Origin: Dipteris shenzhenensis
Taxonomy: Eukaryota; Polypodiophyta; Polypodiopsida; Gleicheniales
Direction: 5' to 3' (one strand)
Assembly (NCBI GenBank): GCA_047967505.1
Contig: CM106538.1
DNA: 64,000 bases
The notes under the pieces are model-generated. The model did no database searches and was not told the origin of the DNA. It saw nothing but the letters and a program-made list of their open reading frames with translations. The translations under genes and the position numbers were made by a program. Positions 40,371-51,192 of this stretch are shown here, one piece after another; the first letter of the stretch is position 1, and each line of letters starts with the position of its first letter.

Positions 40371-42157
40371 GCCTGTAGCTTTAGGTTTGCCTGTATCCCG
40401 CTTGCCTTAGCACTCACTCCATTGCACAAGAGACACTTCCTATAAAGTGCCTAAAGTTCCTTGATTCACTTCTTAACATACATGAGCAGGTCTTGTAAAT
40501 TGAGACTCTACAGCATAGCCACTTTAAAGACACTTGGTTGTTACAAGGTTAGTACAATAAACAGCCTTGCAATGTCATCCGGGTTGCTAAGTAATCAAGG
40601 GATCTTTTGCATGCACGGAAGGATTCAATGCTGAGGTGAAACGCTACAAGTATCGGGACCTTACCATCCAAGCTTTCACTTTCAGCACCATTTCAAACTG
40701 GTCTCAAGACCAACAAGACGGCAATAAAGACAACTAACCAGCTAAAGACGTCACACAAGAATATTCAGCAAGTAACCCAAACACAGATTGGGGGAGCTAG
40801 AGCGCTCCTACTCAATAGCAAACACAGACTGGGCCCAAAGCCTTGGCGCCCCTTCAGGTCTCTCTTTATTAATTGGAGAGTCCAGCAAGTAGATTACACA
40901 ATGAACTCAAACTCACTTGCATTCAGTGCTCTTCCCACTCTCAGTAGGCACCAGTATCCCAACCATTAGCGCCCTGCTCTCAAATCCCAATGGCAATAGG
41001 CATCCAATTCAGTGCAAACACCTCCATAAAACTTGGGCTCTTGCTAGCAGCCCATACGGGGTCACACAACTCCCCAAACTACCACAAGTGACCACTGACT
41101 CACTGGAATACCCAAGCAATGGGTTAAAGCATAGTTAACCTGCCCAATCCTTGGAAGCAGGAACTTGCTCTGCAAGCATTCACTGTGTATCACCCTGCCA
41201 AGCAATTATGTCCAAAAACACAGCTCACTACCCAATAGCAATAACTAAAAAGCATGAGTAAATTCTTTACCAGCCCGGAGCCCAAGCTCATCCACAGCCA
41301 ATGCACATCACCTGGAAAGCTTTCTATACACACTGCCACACAGTTAGCTGCCCAAGCATCCTTAGCTCAAATGCACGTGCACCTAGCCCACGGCCTCTGC
41401 AAACAGCCCACGAGTTGTACGGCTGATCAACATTAACTATTCACAAGTCCGTACAACCTGTACGGAGTGCTTCAAAGCTCCCACGTATGGCTGTACGGCC
41501 TACACCAGAACTGTACGAACTCCAAACTGTCTGCTTCAAGACCCTCTACGTACGGCTGTACAGATCTGTCCATCGCCTATCGTACAGCTGTACGAGCAGC
41601 TTCACAATCGTGCAGATTTCAACGTCTACCGTACGGCTGTACGAAATGCTTCAGTACTGTCCTGTGTCTACCATACAGTTGTACGGACTATTTCATAGCA
41701 TTCAATGCACCGCCTTGTTGACCAACCTTTCAGCCCATTTTTCCCCGCTCTGTGAAAACACCTTCCGTGACTTTTTCCCTTCCTGGGACCTTCCACAGAC
41801 CACCTTGCTAATTGCATTTTTGCATGGACATGCCACATGAAAGCCCACGTTTTTAAAAATGCCCCCAAGTCCCAAGTGATCAAAGCAATGACCAACTTTA
41901 AAGCTCATTTGCCCCTTGTCCCTTCTAAGGGGGCCAAACCAATGGCCAACCTCAATCCTAAGGGTACTTTGCCCCCTCTTTGGACTTATTGGACTTGAAC
42001 GTCTCATTTATCCCACTAACTCAGGTGGCAGTATGTTGACAGTATCAAACCACAATTCCCTAGGGGGAAAACTTGCACATCCATACCTCGCGGCTTTGCC
42101 AGCTAGTTTTTCTTGGTCGTGCCTACATGCAAGTACAAAACTCATGCCCTCATGACA
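40371..42157 (-). repeat. Probable 3' LTR of gypsy1 (outer boundary uncertain)
   Basis: On the minus strand, TTTCAAGAGAGGGGTA (a polypurine tract) is followed at 42,157 by TGTCATGAGGGCATGAG, a TG start as expected for an LTR. Further along, an AATAAA lies in TCTCCAATTAATAAAGAGAG (about 40,865-40,885), fitting the R region. No second copy of this LTR is in the window, so the outer end is a guess. Confidence 0.5.
41414..41692. promoter_or_regulatory. GTAC palindrome cluster inside the gypsy1 LTR
   Basis: About 13 GTAC cores lie in about 280 bp, many paired as inverted repeats: CCGTACAACCTGTACGG (41,449-41,465), TACGTACGGCTGTACAG, CGTACAGCTGTACG and CCGTACGGCTGTACG. The 17-mer at 41,449 is identical to one in the LINE-B1 leader at 14,028. 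Confidence 0.55.
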
Positions 42158-42547
42158 TACCCCTCTCTTGAAACATGACACGCAACCTCAATTGCATCAA
42201 GATGTTACAAAAATATATAGTAACTGAAATACATGTGAATATACCAACATGAAAGCATGTATTACCATTTGAGACAGCATATATGATTGTTCAAAACCTA
42301 GGATAGCAATCTATATAAACTGCAAAAACCAACTCATAGTGATTAGTACACTTATCATAGAAGTCTCAAGGCAGATATACTATCAACAAACATACAATGT
42401 CACCAAGAGATCTCTAGATATCTGAGCTTGTCTGTGGAAAAGGAACAAAGGTACTACCCCTCTCTTGAGCATTAGACAATGCTACAGACCTACGCTTTGT
42501 TGAGCCTGACGGAGCCACAAGTGAAGTCGGCTCAAGCTGAAAAGATT
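42158..42547. other. Non-coding gap between gypsy1 pol and its LTR
   Basis: There is no ORF. A second purine tract on the minus strand (CTCAAGAGAGGGGTAG, near 42,465) resembles the one at the LTR edge. Confidence 0.4.
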
Positions 42548-44795
42548 CTAGATAGCGCTATAATAACTGAGGTTTATATGCCAGATCATCCTCTTCCAAC
42601 CACTTTGCATGCAATGAAGATACGAAGTAGCGGGGTGGTAAATTCTACCTCTGATCTTCCTTTTCTTATGTGGAACTAGGATCTCATCAAGCTTCTCAAC
42701 CTCTAGTTGCATCTCAACAGGCATATCCTCTAGCACATCGCCCTTGAGGCATATCCTCTAGCACATCGCCCTTGAAAGGCTTAAAGAGACTCACATGAAA
42801 AGCATTGTGAATCCTCCAATGATTCGGTAGCTTCAACTTGTACCTATATCGCTTAACTTCTCTGAAACTTAAAAACGCCCATAATATCTCATGCTGAGCT
42901 TGGGGAACAACCGGTCTTTGCCCCTCTTCTTTTTCAACCTTGCCTTTTCGAAACACAAAAGAACCCAGTCACCTTTGTTAAAGATCAATTCACGACGGTG
43001 ACGATCAGCTGCCTTCTTTTTTTTTGGCCTGAGTCTTCTGGAGAGCCTATTTCACCTTTATATGCCACATCCATGCTTTCAACATACTTATCAACCTCAA
43101 AAACCTTATCATTAGTATGCAAGATAGGCGAAACTTTCCTACCCCCTTCCACTATTGCAAAAGGAGCTTCTCCCAATGGAAGTATGCACAGTATGGTTGT
43201 AGGAAAATTACACTAAGGGCAAATACTACTTCCATTGTGTCTTATGCTCATACACATAACATTTCAGCAAATCAAGAGCAGTGGAATTAGCCTCTTCGGG
43301 TTGCCCATCTGACTAAGGATGAAAGGAAGATGAAAATCTCAATGTAGTGTCCATATTCTTAAAGAGCCCTCTCCAAAATAGACTCGTCATACGCGGATCT
43401 CTGTCACTCACGATAGACTGAGGCATCCCATGATATTTGAAAATGTTCTACATGAACAACCTTGGCACGTGATCCGCTGTAATTTTCTTCCTCAATGGAA
43501 TAAAGTGTGCCTGCTTGCTGAATCGGTATATAATAGTCCAACGGCCATCATTCCCTGTAGATGTCCTAGGAAGATCAAATATGAAATCCATGGCAATGCT
43601 CCCTCACGGTCTATCTAGGATTGGCAATGGTTGCAACAATCCAAGTGTCTTTTGTTGGTAAAACTTGACCTTCTGGCAAATGATGCATGTTCAGACAAAG
43701 GCATCCGCATCCCCTCTCAAAGCTGGCTAATAGAAAAAGTGCTCCACTGCTTTCACCATGGCATCAATGCCTCTATGCCTTGCATACGGTGGAGCATGAC
43801 TTTCTATCATAATCTTTACTTTGTGACACAAAGGCGTCCATGCATCATAATAAATCCATCTCTGATACCATAATGGTCATGCCGTTGATTATTAGACATC
43901 TGATCATAAATCCTAGAAAAATCCTCATCCTGAGCATACTGGTCCTTCATTGCATCTAACGCACTGTGTGGTAAGCAAGGGTTACTCCGGAAACCTGAGG
44001 CTTCCTTGACAATGCATCGCCCACTACGTTCTTTTTATCTTCAACATGTACTATCTGGAAGTGAAATATAGATAAGAAATTGGACCAATGCATATGCTTC
44101 TCAGATAATTTTGAATGAGTGAGGAAATATCTCAAAGACTGATGATCTGTCTGCACTATGAAATCAGCCCCAAGTAAATAGTGCTTCCATGTAGCAAGGG
44201 CATGAATTACAGCCAACAATGCCTTTTCATTAATGCCCAAATGTCCCTCATCATCCTGCAAAATCCTACTCTCATAGGCCACTACCCGTCCTTCCTGCAT
44301 AATTACCACTCCAAGGCCATTCTTCCCACATGCACCAGCTTGAACATGAAAAGCTTTCCGCAGACTTGGTAAGATCAACACTAGATCTGTGGTAAGCTTT
44401 TCTTTAGCATCTCAAATGCTGCAATCTGATTCTCAGCCCATATGAAGGATGCTTCCTTCTTCTGCATAGCATAGAGAGGTGAAGCAATTTCAGCGAAAGG
44501 GTGTATGAACCGCCTATAGTACGAGCATAAGCCCAAAAAGCTTCGTACTTCATGCAAATTTTTCAGCTCTACTCGCCAATTGTGAATTGCTTCAATCTTA
44601 GCAGGATCCATGCGCACTCCAACTTTAGAGACAATGTGTCCCTAAAAGTGAATCTCAGGCATAAAGAATTCACTATACTTGCATTTACAATCAGCCTATT
44701 CTTGCTGAGTTCTGCAAATACTATTACCAGATGCTTCCTATCTCTACCTCATCTTTTGGGTACACTACCATATCATCGAAGAAAGTGTCCACAAA
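42548..44795 (-). pseudogene. gypsy1 pol, 3' part: RT end, RNase H, integrase, C-terminus
   Basis: From 44,795 downward on the minus strand: FVDTFFDDMVV (RT catalytic block, shared with the segment at 51.66 kb), then [19 protein letters not shown], the RNase H region (GVVIMQEGRVVAYESRIL, ALLAVIHALATWKHYLLG, TDHQSLRYFLTHSKL, VVGDALSRKP), integrase remnants (SIVSDRDPRM near 43,400; FHPQSDGQPEEAN near 43,300) and KLPNHWRIHNAFHVSLFKP near 42,800. Numerous stops make it defunct. The gene is continued at 51,660-52,710 on the far side of the gypsy2 insertion. Confidence 0.87.
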
Positions 44796-44800
44796 AGACC
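44796..44800. repeat. gypsy2 target-site duplication, left copy (AGACC)
   Basis: A 5-bp direct repeat with 51,655-51,659, the usual size for gypsy integrases. Confidence 0.9.
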
Positions 44801-45262
44801 TATTACGCTCTAGCCGAGGTAGCATGACCTCGGAAGAATCAGTCGACATTTCCCTTATAGGATCTATCTTTGTAATATATGTGTTTGCGCTTTATGTAAA
44901 TGATCGGGAGGGATTTAATGTCAAGGTCCTAGGTGAGGGCTGATAGCACCAGACTAGATAGATCTGAGACCAAGGGCCTAGTGCTAAGATTGTGCCTAGG
45001 GGCAAGGAATTGAATGCATCCCAAGAGAGGGGTGAAATGTTGCATTAGGAAGGCCCTATATGGATGGCATGTGGCATCTAGATCTATCTAGGGATTTGGG
45101 GTTTGCTAAGGCTAGTGAGAGAAGAGAAGGAATGGATTTATGTGAATTTCAACATAGATCTCTGCCTTGCTTTGTGCCTTAGCAGAATAGGCTGGGAGGA
45201 GAATCATGGTGCTACTCCCGTGATCTGCAGTAGAGGCTAGTATAGAGAATAGTTGGTTGACA
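44801..45262 (+). repeat. gypsy2 5' LTR, 462 bp
   Basis: By eye it differs from the 3' LTR (51,193-51,654) at three positions, all transitions; one changes the terminal TG to TA. It ends TTGACA. Near-identity of the two LTRs indicates a recent insertion. Confidence 0.95.
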
Positions 45263-45264
45263 AT

Positions 45265-45276
45265 TGGTATCAGAGC
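45265..45276 (+). other. gypsy2 primer-binding site TGGTATCAGAGC
   Basis: It lies two bases after the 5' LTR. This sequence is complementary to the 3' end of plant initiator tRNA-Met and is the usual minus-strand primer site. Confidence 0.9.
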
Positions 45277-46484
45277 TCGGTTGAGTGAGCAAGGGACGGG
45301 AGACGTTGTTTGTGAAGGGCCTGCGAGGGGACTTGGATCCCTGTAACGACGTGACGTGACCTTAGAAATAAGGTGACAGTTGGTATCATCACGCACGTTG
45401 ACGAACTTGAAGGCTGGCTGGCCGACGAGCAGTAACGGGCTAATGGCGCATGCAAGAGCTCACAAGCTGGATGTTTGGCATCGCGGGAGCTATGTGCTTG
45501 GCCCAAGGATCAGCCTTGGCCCGTCGCGTGGGCAAGGATCCATCTGAAGGTCGCGTGAGCTCGTGGAGGACCTGGTATGCACGTCGTCCGGGGGCTTGGC
45601 CAGAACTGTCGATGCACAGGTTGGTGGCTTGGAGGCATATTTCATCACGGACTCTTCCGCTCGTCAATTGTGTCTTGGTTGGAGAGGGGCTGCGCCTTGG
45701 CGCCTAGCTTTCTTGACATGTGAGCTCGGTTGGAGAGGGCAGACGGTTCCAAGTGACTCTTCCTACTGGTTAGTCACAAGGCCCTTGCTGGGCCACGTGT
45801 GGTGTTTCGGGAGTGCCATACATGAATGTTGGCCTCCACCCGCTGGTGGAGGCCTATAACGCAAAGCGTGATCGTCGAGTTCTGGAGCGGACGACAGGTT
45901 AGGAGCGCAGAGGCGACGCAGGACAATCTGGTGACCCGTAATGAGCTGTGACCTGCTTCCCTGGTGCACATACGCTCAAGATCTCCAACGCCAAGCAGCC
46001 TGTACATAAGCTGTGACTGCAGACTGGTCGCAGGAGTGCGGGAGACTATTGGCTGGATTTGCATGGAACCAAGACGGCTGTGACGAAACCGTTGATGACC
46101 AGGGAGCTCTCTTTGACCTCCATCAGTTTCGTGTTTTTTTTTCCTTCTCGATTTAGTCAGTTGATGCTCTACTCCATAGACAGGATCTCGTGAGTGATCA
46201 GCCTGCATGAAGCTTGGATGGTAGCAGGGACAGATTATGCTTGAGACTATGCCTGTGTATTTTAGTCTGAGTTGACTTGCAGGAATTTCCCTAGTATAGG
46301 GAAAGCAGGATTTGGGATATATGCATGTATCAAATGCCTAGTTAGTGTGAATCTGGGATTGCAGGTATTCCCTAGTATAGGGAATTGTGTCAGAGTGTCA
46401 GTACACTGAATTGCATCAGTTTGTAAATACAGTTTTCTAGCTGTGTCTTTTTTTTTTTTTAAAGAAAACCACCCATTGACCTGA
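45277..46484 (+). other. gypsy2 leader, 1.2 kb, with paired short palindromes
   Basis: This untranslated leader precedes gag. TTCCCTAGTATAGGGAA occurs at 46,287-46,303 and again at 46,368-46,384, 81 bp apart, each able to form a 7-bp stem with a GTA loop. ORFs here lack domain content. The long leader may hold packaging signals; that is inferred. Confidence 0.6.
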
Positions 46485-49151
46485 ATGGAACCAGAAGAAG
46501 GGGCTTCCAGGAGGGACCCTGGTGAATCAGGAGTCCGGCCGACCCAACAGGGATCGCGCCCAGTAGCTCACACTTTATCTGGCAGAATTGCATTGCTGGA
46601 GGATGCCTTGCAACAGTTGTTAGCGCAGCAATTACAAGCCAACGCAGGACAATCTGAACTTAGGAGAGCGTTACAGAGTATGTCTGCCAGACCTTCTCGA
46701 GAAGAGAAGGGAAAGGCTCCAATGGAATTGGAGTCTAGTGTCCATATGGTCGAGCCTAGTAAGGCTAAAGTGCCGAATATTGCGAATTACAGACCGGAAA
46801 AGTATTCTGGTCGGATGAACGACCGTAGCTCCGATGTCATTGAGACCTGGTTACACAAATGGGACGAGGCGTTCGCCATTTGTGAGATCAGAAATGACAT
46901 CAAAAAGATCCGCGAGGCCACCCATATGTTTAGTGAGGCTGCGGATCGGTGGTGGATTAAACAACAAAAAGATGGCATAGCATCCACTACCTGGGAGGGG
47001 TTTAAAAGAGAGTTCAGGAAACACTTCTTACCTCCTGACGAGGCATCCCGAGCTTGGGATCAATATAGGAACCTTCGTCAGAGAAATTTATCAGTGGCAG
47101 AATACACTGATAAGTTTCGAGAGAGTGTAATGAAGGTTGACGAACCCCTGCCTCAATCAATCCAAGTGAAAGATTTCATATTTGGATTGAATGATCGAAT
47201 AAAAATGGAAGTTCGGGCTAAGTACACGAACACGCTAGATGATGCAATAGCTATAGCCCTGAACTACGAGGATGCCAAGGGCAGCAAGCCAAGTGGGTTT
47301 GCACAGGTCGGAACCCAGTATGGGTATCCGAAGAAATCTGGGTTTAAGAAGAAGTGGGCTAGTAGAGGGAGTGGTTCGCAGCCGAGTGGTCAAGCCAAGC
47401 AGGCGAGACCGGCTGAAACTCCTAAACCAAGTACCACCATTGGAGTGAAGAGGAAAGTAAATCCAATGGCAGCCCGGGCTTGGTCTAAGTCTCCCTTGAA
47501 CCCAGAACAAAGGGAAAAAGCGAGGAGAGAAGGATTATGCTTTGGTTGCCTTCAACCTCATCAGTGGAGAGATTGTATACGTAATAAAGATCGTCGGATG
47601 GCTGAGATGGTGATCTCAGAGTGCGACGTGGAGATGCAGGGAAGTCCCAGAGCGGAAGAGATGCAAGCGGGATCTTCTCAGAGGTTAGTACCTTGTTTGT
47701 TCTGTGTGTCTGTTACTAAGTTAGTGACGAGTGCACCTGATAACATCCTATCTAAGCCCGCAGCAACGGGGTATACAGCCTTCAATGATACGGAGTTAAT
47801 CAAAATGAAAGGGCAAGTGGCCAGTCATGATGTCATTGTGTTGTTTGACTCAGCGTCAACTCACAATGTGATTAACTCCAAGCTCGTGAAGAGGCTGAAA
47901 TTAAAGACAAGTCCATCTGACTATGCGTATACAATCAGGATGGCCGATGGAAGTTCAACTGAAGTATGGGACCAAAGGGTTACCCAGTTAGAGCTTCGGA
48001 TTCAGGACTATGCTGAGAAGCTTGATTTTGAAATAACCAAGCTTGCTCATGCGGATATAGCCCTGGGAATGGCGTGGCATTCTAGGAAGAATCCAGCCAT
48101 TGATTGGAAAAAGCACGTATATCAATTCAAGATGAATGATGTGCTTTATGTCTTGCGAGGTGAAAAAGATATACCTCAGGGACCGTTGGTTTCCGTGATG
48201 GAAATCAGAAAGGCTCAAGTAGAGTTTTTATACCTTTGCACAGCATCGGTAGAGTCGGTGGATGAGTCTTCGGCTAGCACTGATGTTACGCAAAGTGATG
48301 AGATGGCCAAGCTGGCTAATCTTATAACAGAGGAGTTCTCTGAATGTTTTAGGGATGAACTACCTTATGGGTTACCTCCAGAGCGGAAAGTTCAGCATAA
48401 GATTGAGCTGATCCCGGGGGCAGAACCTGTAAATAGACCTCCCTATAGAATGAGTTTTACTGAAGAAGCGGAGGTGCGTAGGCAACTGGAAGAATACCTC
48501 AAGTTGGGGCAGATTCAACCAAGTTTCTCACCTTTTGCTTCACCAGTGATATTAAAGAAGAAAAAGGATGATACGTTTCGCCTCTGTATAGATTACAGAG
48601 CATTGAATAATATCACTGTTAAGCACAGGTATCCGATGGCTCGGATTGATGATTTGCTAGATGCACTACATGGAGCCGTGATTTTCAGCAAGATAGATCT
48701 TAAGTGCGGCTACCATCAGATCCGGATTAGAGCCGAGGATGTGCATAAAACCGCTTTCAGGAGCAGGTTTGGTCATTATGAGTTTTTGGTGATGCCCTTC
48801 GGACTTACCAATGCTCCAGCGACCTTCGTCATGCTTATGAACGATTTACTACGTCCGTATATCGGAAAGTTCGTAGTACATTTTATTGACGATATCTTGA
48901 TATTCAGTAAAAGTGTTACTGAGCATTGTGAGCACTTAAGGATAGTGTTCAGTACTTTGAGGAAAGCCAGTCTTTACGTGAATAAAAAGAAAACTATACT
49001 GTGTATGGTTAGGCTTGAGTATTTAGGGTTCATAATTACTCCACAGGGGGTAGAAATGGATCCGAAGAAAGTGGCTGCGATACTAACTTGGCCAATCCCT
49101 CAGAGTCTGACCGCGTTTGCGATCATTCTTGGGATTTGTCCAGTTTTATAG
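46485..49151 (+). CDS. gypsy2 gag-protease-RT polyprotein (first part)
   Basis: The 888 codons start at the ATG at 46,485. Gag spans about 90-260 (Retrotrans_gag: TWEGFKREFRKHFLPPDEAS, YTDKFRESVMKV, FIFGLNDRIKMEVRAKYT). A knuckle near residue 350 has the spacing CX2CX3HX4C (CFGCLQPHQWRDC), one residue short of the classic CX2CX4HX4C. A protease motif, VLFDSASTHNVIN, lies near 450. The RT spans roughly 640-840 (PYRMSFTEEAEV, FRLCIDYRALNNITVKHRYP, FSKIDLKCGYHQIRI, FVVHFIDDILIFSKS). The frame ends early because of a one-base insertion in a T run at about 49,116-49,118; pol resumes in the next frame. As in other gypsy elements, one polyprotein would normally be cleaved by the protease. Confidence 0.93.
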   Translation: MEPEEGASRRDPGESGVRPTQQGSRPVAHTLSGRIALLEDALQQLLAQQLQANAGQSELRRALQSMSARPSREEKGKAPMELESSVHMVEPSKAKVPNIANYRPEKYSGRMNDRSSDVIETWLHKWDEAFAICEIRNDIKKIREATHMFSEAADRWWIKQQKDGIASTTWEGFKREFRKHFLPPDEASRAWDQYRNLRQRNLSVAEYTDKFRESVMKVDEPLPQSIQVKDFIFGLNDRIKMEVRAKYTNTLDDAIAIALNYEDAKGSKPSGFAQVGTQYGYPKKSGFKKKWASRGSGSQPSGQAKQARPAETPKPSTTIGVKRKVNPMAARAWSKSPLNPEQREKARREGLCFGCLQPHQWRDCIRNKDRRMAEMVISECDVEMQGSPRAEEMQAGSSQRLVPCLFCVSVTKLVTSAPDNILSKPAATGYTAFNDTELIKMKGQVASHDVIVLFDSASTHNVINSKLVKRLKLKTSPSDYAYTIRMADGSSTEVWDQRVTQLELRIQDYAEKLDFEITKLAHADIALGMAWHSRKNPAIDWKKHVYQFKMNDVLYVLRGEKDIPQGPLVSVMEIRKAQVEFLYLCTASVESVDESSASTDVTQSDEMAKLANLITEEFSECFRDELPYGLPPERKVQHKIELIPGAEPVNRPPYRMSFTEEAEVRRQLEEYLKLGQIQPSFSPFASPVILKKKKDDTFRLCIDYRALNNITVKHRYPMARIDDLLDALHGAVIFSKIDLKCGYHQIRIRAEDVHKTAFRSRFGHYEFLVMPFGLTNAPATFVMLMNDLLRPYIGKFVVHFIDDILIFSKSVTEHCEHLRIVFSTLRKASLYVNKKKTILCMVRLEYLGFIITPQGVEMDPKKVAAILTWPIPQSLTAFAIILGICPVL

Positions 49152-51180
49152 AAGGCATATCAAAGGATATTCCGGAATAGTATCGCCATTGACTGATCTG
49201 ACCTCAGATAAAGTACCTTTTATTTGGGGACAGAATCAACAGGAAAGTTTTAACACCATAAAACAAGCTGTGGTCTCAGGACCGGTGTTAAAAATAGTTG
49301 ATCCCCAGAAACCGTTGTTCCTAGAAACCGATGCAAGTGGCATTGCGGTAGGAGCAGTCCTCCTTCAAGAGGGAAGGCCAGTAGCCTTCGAAAGCAAGAA
49401 GCTTTCTCCCTCTCAAAGGAATTGGCCAACTCATGAATTGGAGTTGTATGCTGTTATCCATGCTTTGAAAACATGGAGGCATTATCTGTATGGTTCAGAG
49501 TTTTATGTGGATGTGGATCATGATACTCTGAAACATTTCTGTAAACAGCCTGACTTGAGGGGCCGCCAAGCTAGGTGGGCAGAGCTCATGCAGGAGTTTA
49601 ATATAACGATTCGGTACCGAAGAGGAAAAGACAATAAGGTAGCTGATGCGTTGTCTCGCATTATGCACAACCTGAGTTTCACGATATTAGAGAGTGCTCT
49701 AATGACCGAGATCAGAGAAACTCAGAAGGTGGACGAGTTTGTCCAGAGCTTATGGCCTAAGGCTCAAGTGTTAAAACCCGGGGAAAATGAAAGGGATGAC
49801 CTGGCATCCAGAAAAGGCCAAACTTATGCAAGATATGCCATAAGGGATGGTATGCTAGTTAGAAATGGCAAGGTTGTAGTACCTGGTCAGAATGATCTCA
49901 GGCAGAGAGTCATTCGACAATGCCATGATAGCCCGTGTGCGAGACATCCAGGGGTCGAGAAGACATATGATCTCGTGAGGCGAGATTTCTTTTGGCCAAA
50001 GATGAAAAAGCATATTCATGAATATGTGACACGGTGTTTCTCGTGTCAGGTAAGTAAGGCCGAACGGGTGAAACCACCCGGACTTTTACAGCCCTTGGAA
50101 ATACCACTAAGTAAGTGGGAGAGCATTTCCATGGATTTTATTGTAGGGCTACCTGCAACACAAGGAGGATATAATTCTATCCTTGTGGTGGTTGATCGTC
50201 TAACCAAGATGGCTCACTTCATTCCGACTAGAGAGTCTGTTAGTGCCCCGCAAGTAGCAGATTTATTTATTAGACATATATTTCGTCTGCATGGATTGCC
50301 TAGATCCATAGTGTCAGACAGAGATGTCAGGTTTACCGGTCACTTTTGGACAGCGGTATTTGAGACACTAAGGACTGAGTTGGGAATGAGTAGTGGGGAT
50401 CATCCTGAGACGGATGGTCAGACGGAGAGAGTCAACCAGACTTTAGAGGATATGCTGAGGGCATATGTGTCATTAAGGCAACATACATGGGACAAGTGGT
50501 TACCATTGTTGGAGTTTGCCTACAATGATAGGAAACATTCATCTACTGGGTTCAGTCCGTTTGAGCTGAACTATGGTTATAGACCGGCCAATCCGACTAT
50601 AGTTGGAGTACCTCAGAAAGTGCCTAGTGCCGCGAACTTTGTAGTTCAGATGCGGGAGATGCTAGCACTTGCGAGAGCTAATATCCGCCAGGCTATGGAT
50701 AGAGCCAAGGTGTATGCGGATGAAAATCGGTCTATAAGAGTATTTGAAGAAGGAGAAAAAGTTTTTCTCAGAATTCCTTCGCACTCGAAGTCGTTGACTT
50801 CAGGAGAGTGTGCTAAGTTATCACCTCGATACTGTGGGCCGTGGTCAATTCTAAAGAGAATAGGCAGTGTAGCCTATAAATTAGAATTGCCACAGGGGTG
50901 TAAGGTGCACCCGGTTTTTCATGTTTCACGTTTAAAGAAATTTTTACATACTAGTGACTCACTAATCGAAGGTGTGGTTTTGTTTCAGGAGATAGAGGAT
51001 ATTGCAAGGCGCAAACCAACAAGAATCCTGGACCGAGGAACAATGCAAATACGAAATCGGAAGATACCCACGGTGTTGGTTGCATGGCATGGTCAGCCTC
51101 TATCCGAAGCTACCTGGGAATCCGTATATCAGTTGCGGAGAGTGTTCCCAAACTTTATCATCGAGGACGCTGATGTCTGA
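49117..51180 (+). CDS. gypsy2 pol continuation: RNase H, integrase, chromodomain
   Basis: The 687 codons continue from the frame break (RSFLGFVQFYRRHIKGY). RNase H: LFLETDASGIAVGAVLLQEG, then HELELYAVIHALKTWRHYL and DNKVADALSR. The integrase zinc-binding segment is HDSPCARHPGVEKTYDLVRR with CFSCQ. The catalytic core has MDFIVGLPATQGG, SIVSDRDVRF and TERVNQTLEDMLRAY, giving D-D-E. The C-terminal end (ILDRGTMQIRNRKIPTVLVA, WHGQPLSEATWESVYQL) looks like a chromodomain, which places the element among chromoviruses. The first residues overlap the previous ORF only because of the frameshift; a true separate start is unlikely. The stop lies just before the polypurine tract. Confidence 0.93.
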   Translation: MRSFLGFVQFYRRHIKGYSGIVSPLTDLTSDKVPFIWGQNQQESFNTIKQAVVSGPVLKIVDPQKPLFLETDASGIAVGAVLLQEGRPVAFESKKLSPSQRNWPTHELELYAVIHALKTWRHYLYGSEFYVDVDHDTLKHFCKQPDLRGRQARWAELMQEFNITIRYRRGKDNKVADALSRIMHNLSFTILESALMTEIRETQKVDEFVQSLWPKAQVLKPGENERDDLASRKGQTYARYAIRDGMLVRNGKVVVPGQNDLRQRVIRQCHDSPCARHPGVEKTYDLVRRDFFWPKMKKHIHEYVTRCFSCQVSKAERVKPPGLLQPLEIPLSKWESISMDFIVGLPATQGGYNSILVVVDRLTKMAHFIPTRESVSAPQVADLFIRHIFRLHGLPRSIVSDRDVRFTGHFWTAVFETLRTELGMSSGDHPETDGQTERVNQTLEDMLRAYVSLRQHTWDKWLPLLEFAYNDRKHSSTGFSPFELNYGYRPANPTIVGVPQKVPSAANFVVQMREMLALARANIRQAMDRAKVYADENRSIRVFEEGEKVFLRIPSHSKSLTSGECAKLSPRYCGPWSILKRIGSVAYKLELPQGCKVHPVFHVSRLKKFLHTSDSLIEGVVLFQEIEDIARRKPTRILDRGTMQIRNRKIPTVLVAWHGQPLSEATWESVYQLRRVFPNFIIEDADV

Positions 51181-51192
51181 AGAGGGAAGGAA
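51181..51192 (+). other. gypsy2 polypurine tract AGAGGGAAGGAA
   Basis: It sits between the pol stop and the 3' LTR and primes plus-strand synthesis in this element class. Confidence 0.85.

Noticed and set aside
40371-42157. A host gene with plant promoter motifs
   Set aside because: No coding region is visible; the polypurine tract and TG start next to gypsy1 pol favour an LTR.
45450-46208. ORFs of 70-144 codons in the gypsy2 leader on both strands
   Set aside because: None has domain content, and the position between primer site and gag is normally untranslated.
46287-46384. Telomere-like CCCTA repeats
   Set aside because: Only isolated CCCTA inside a palindrome; there is no tandem CCCTAAA array.
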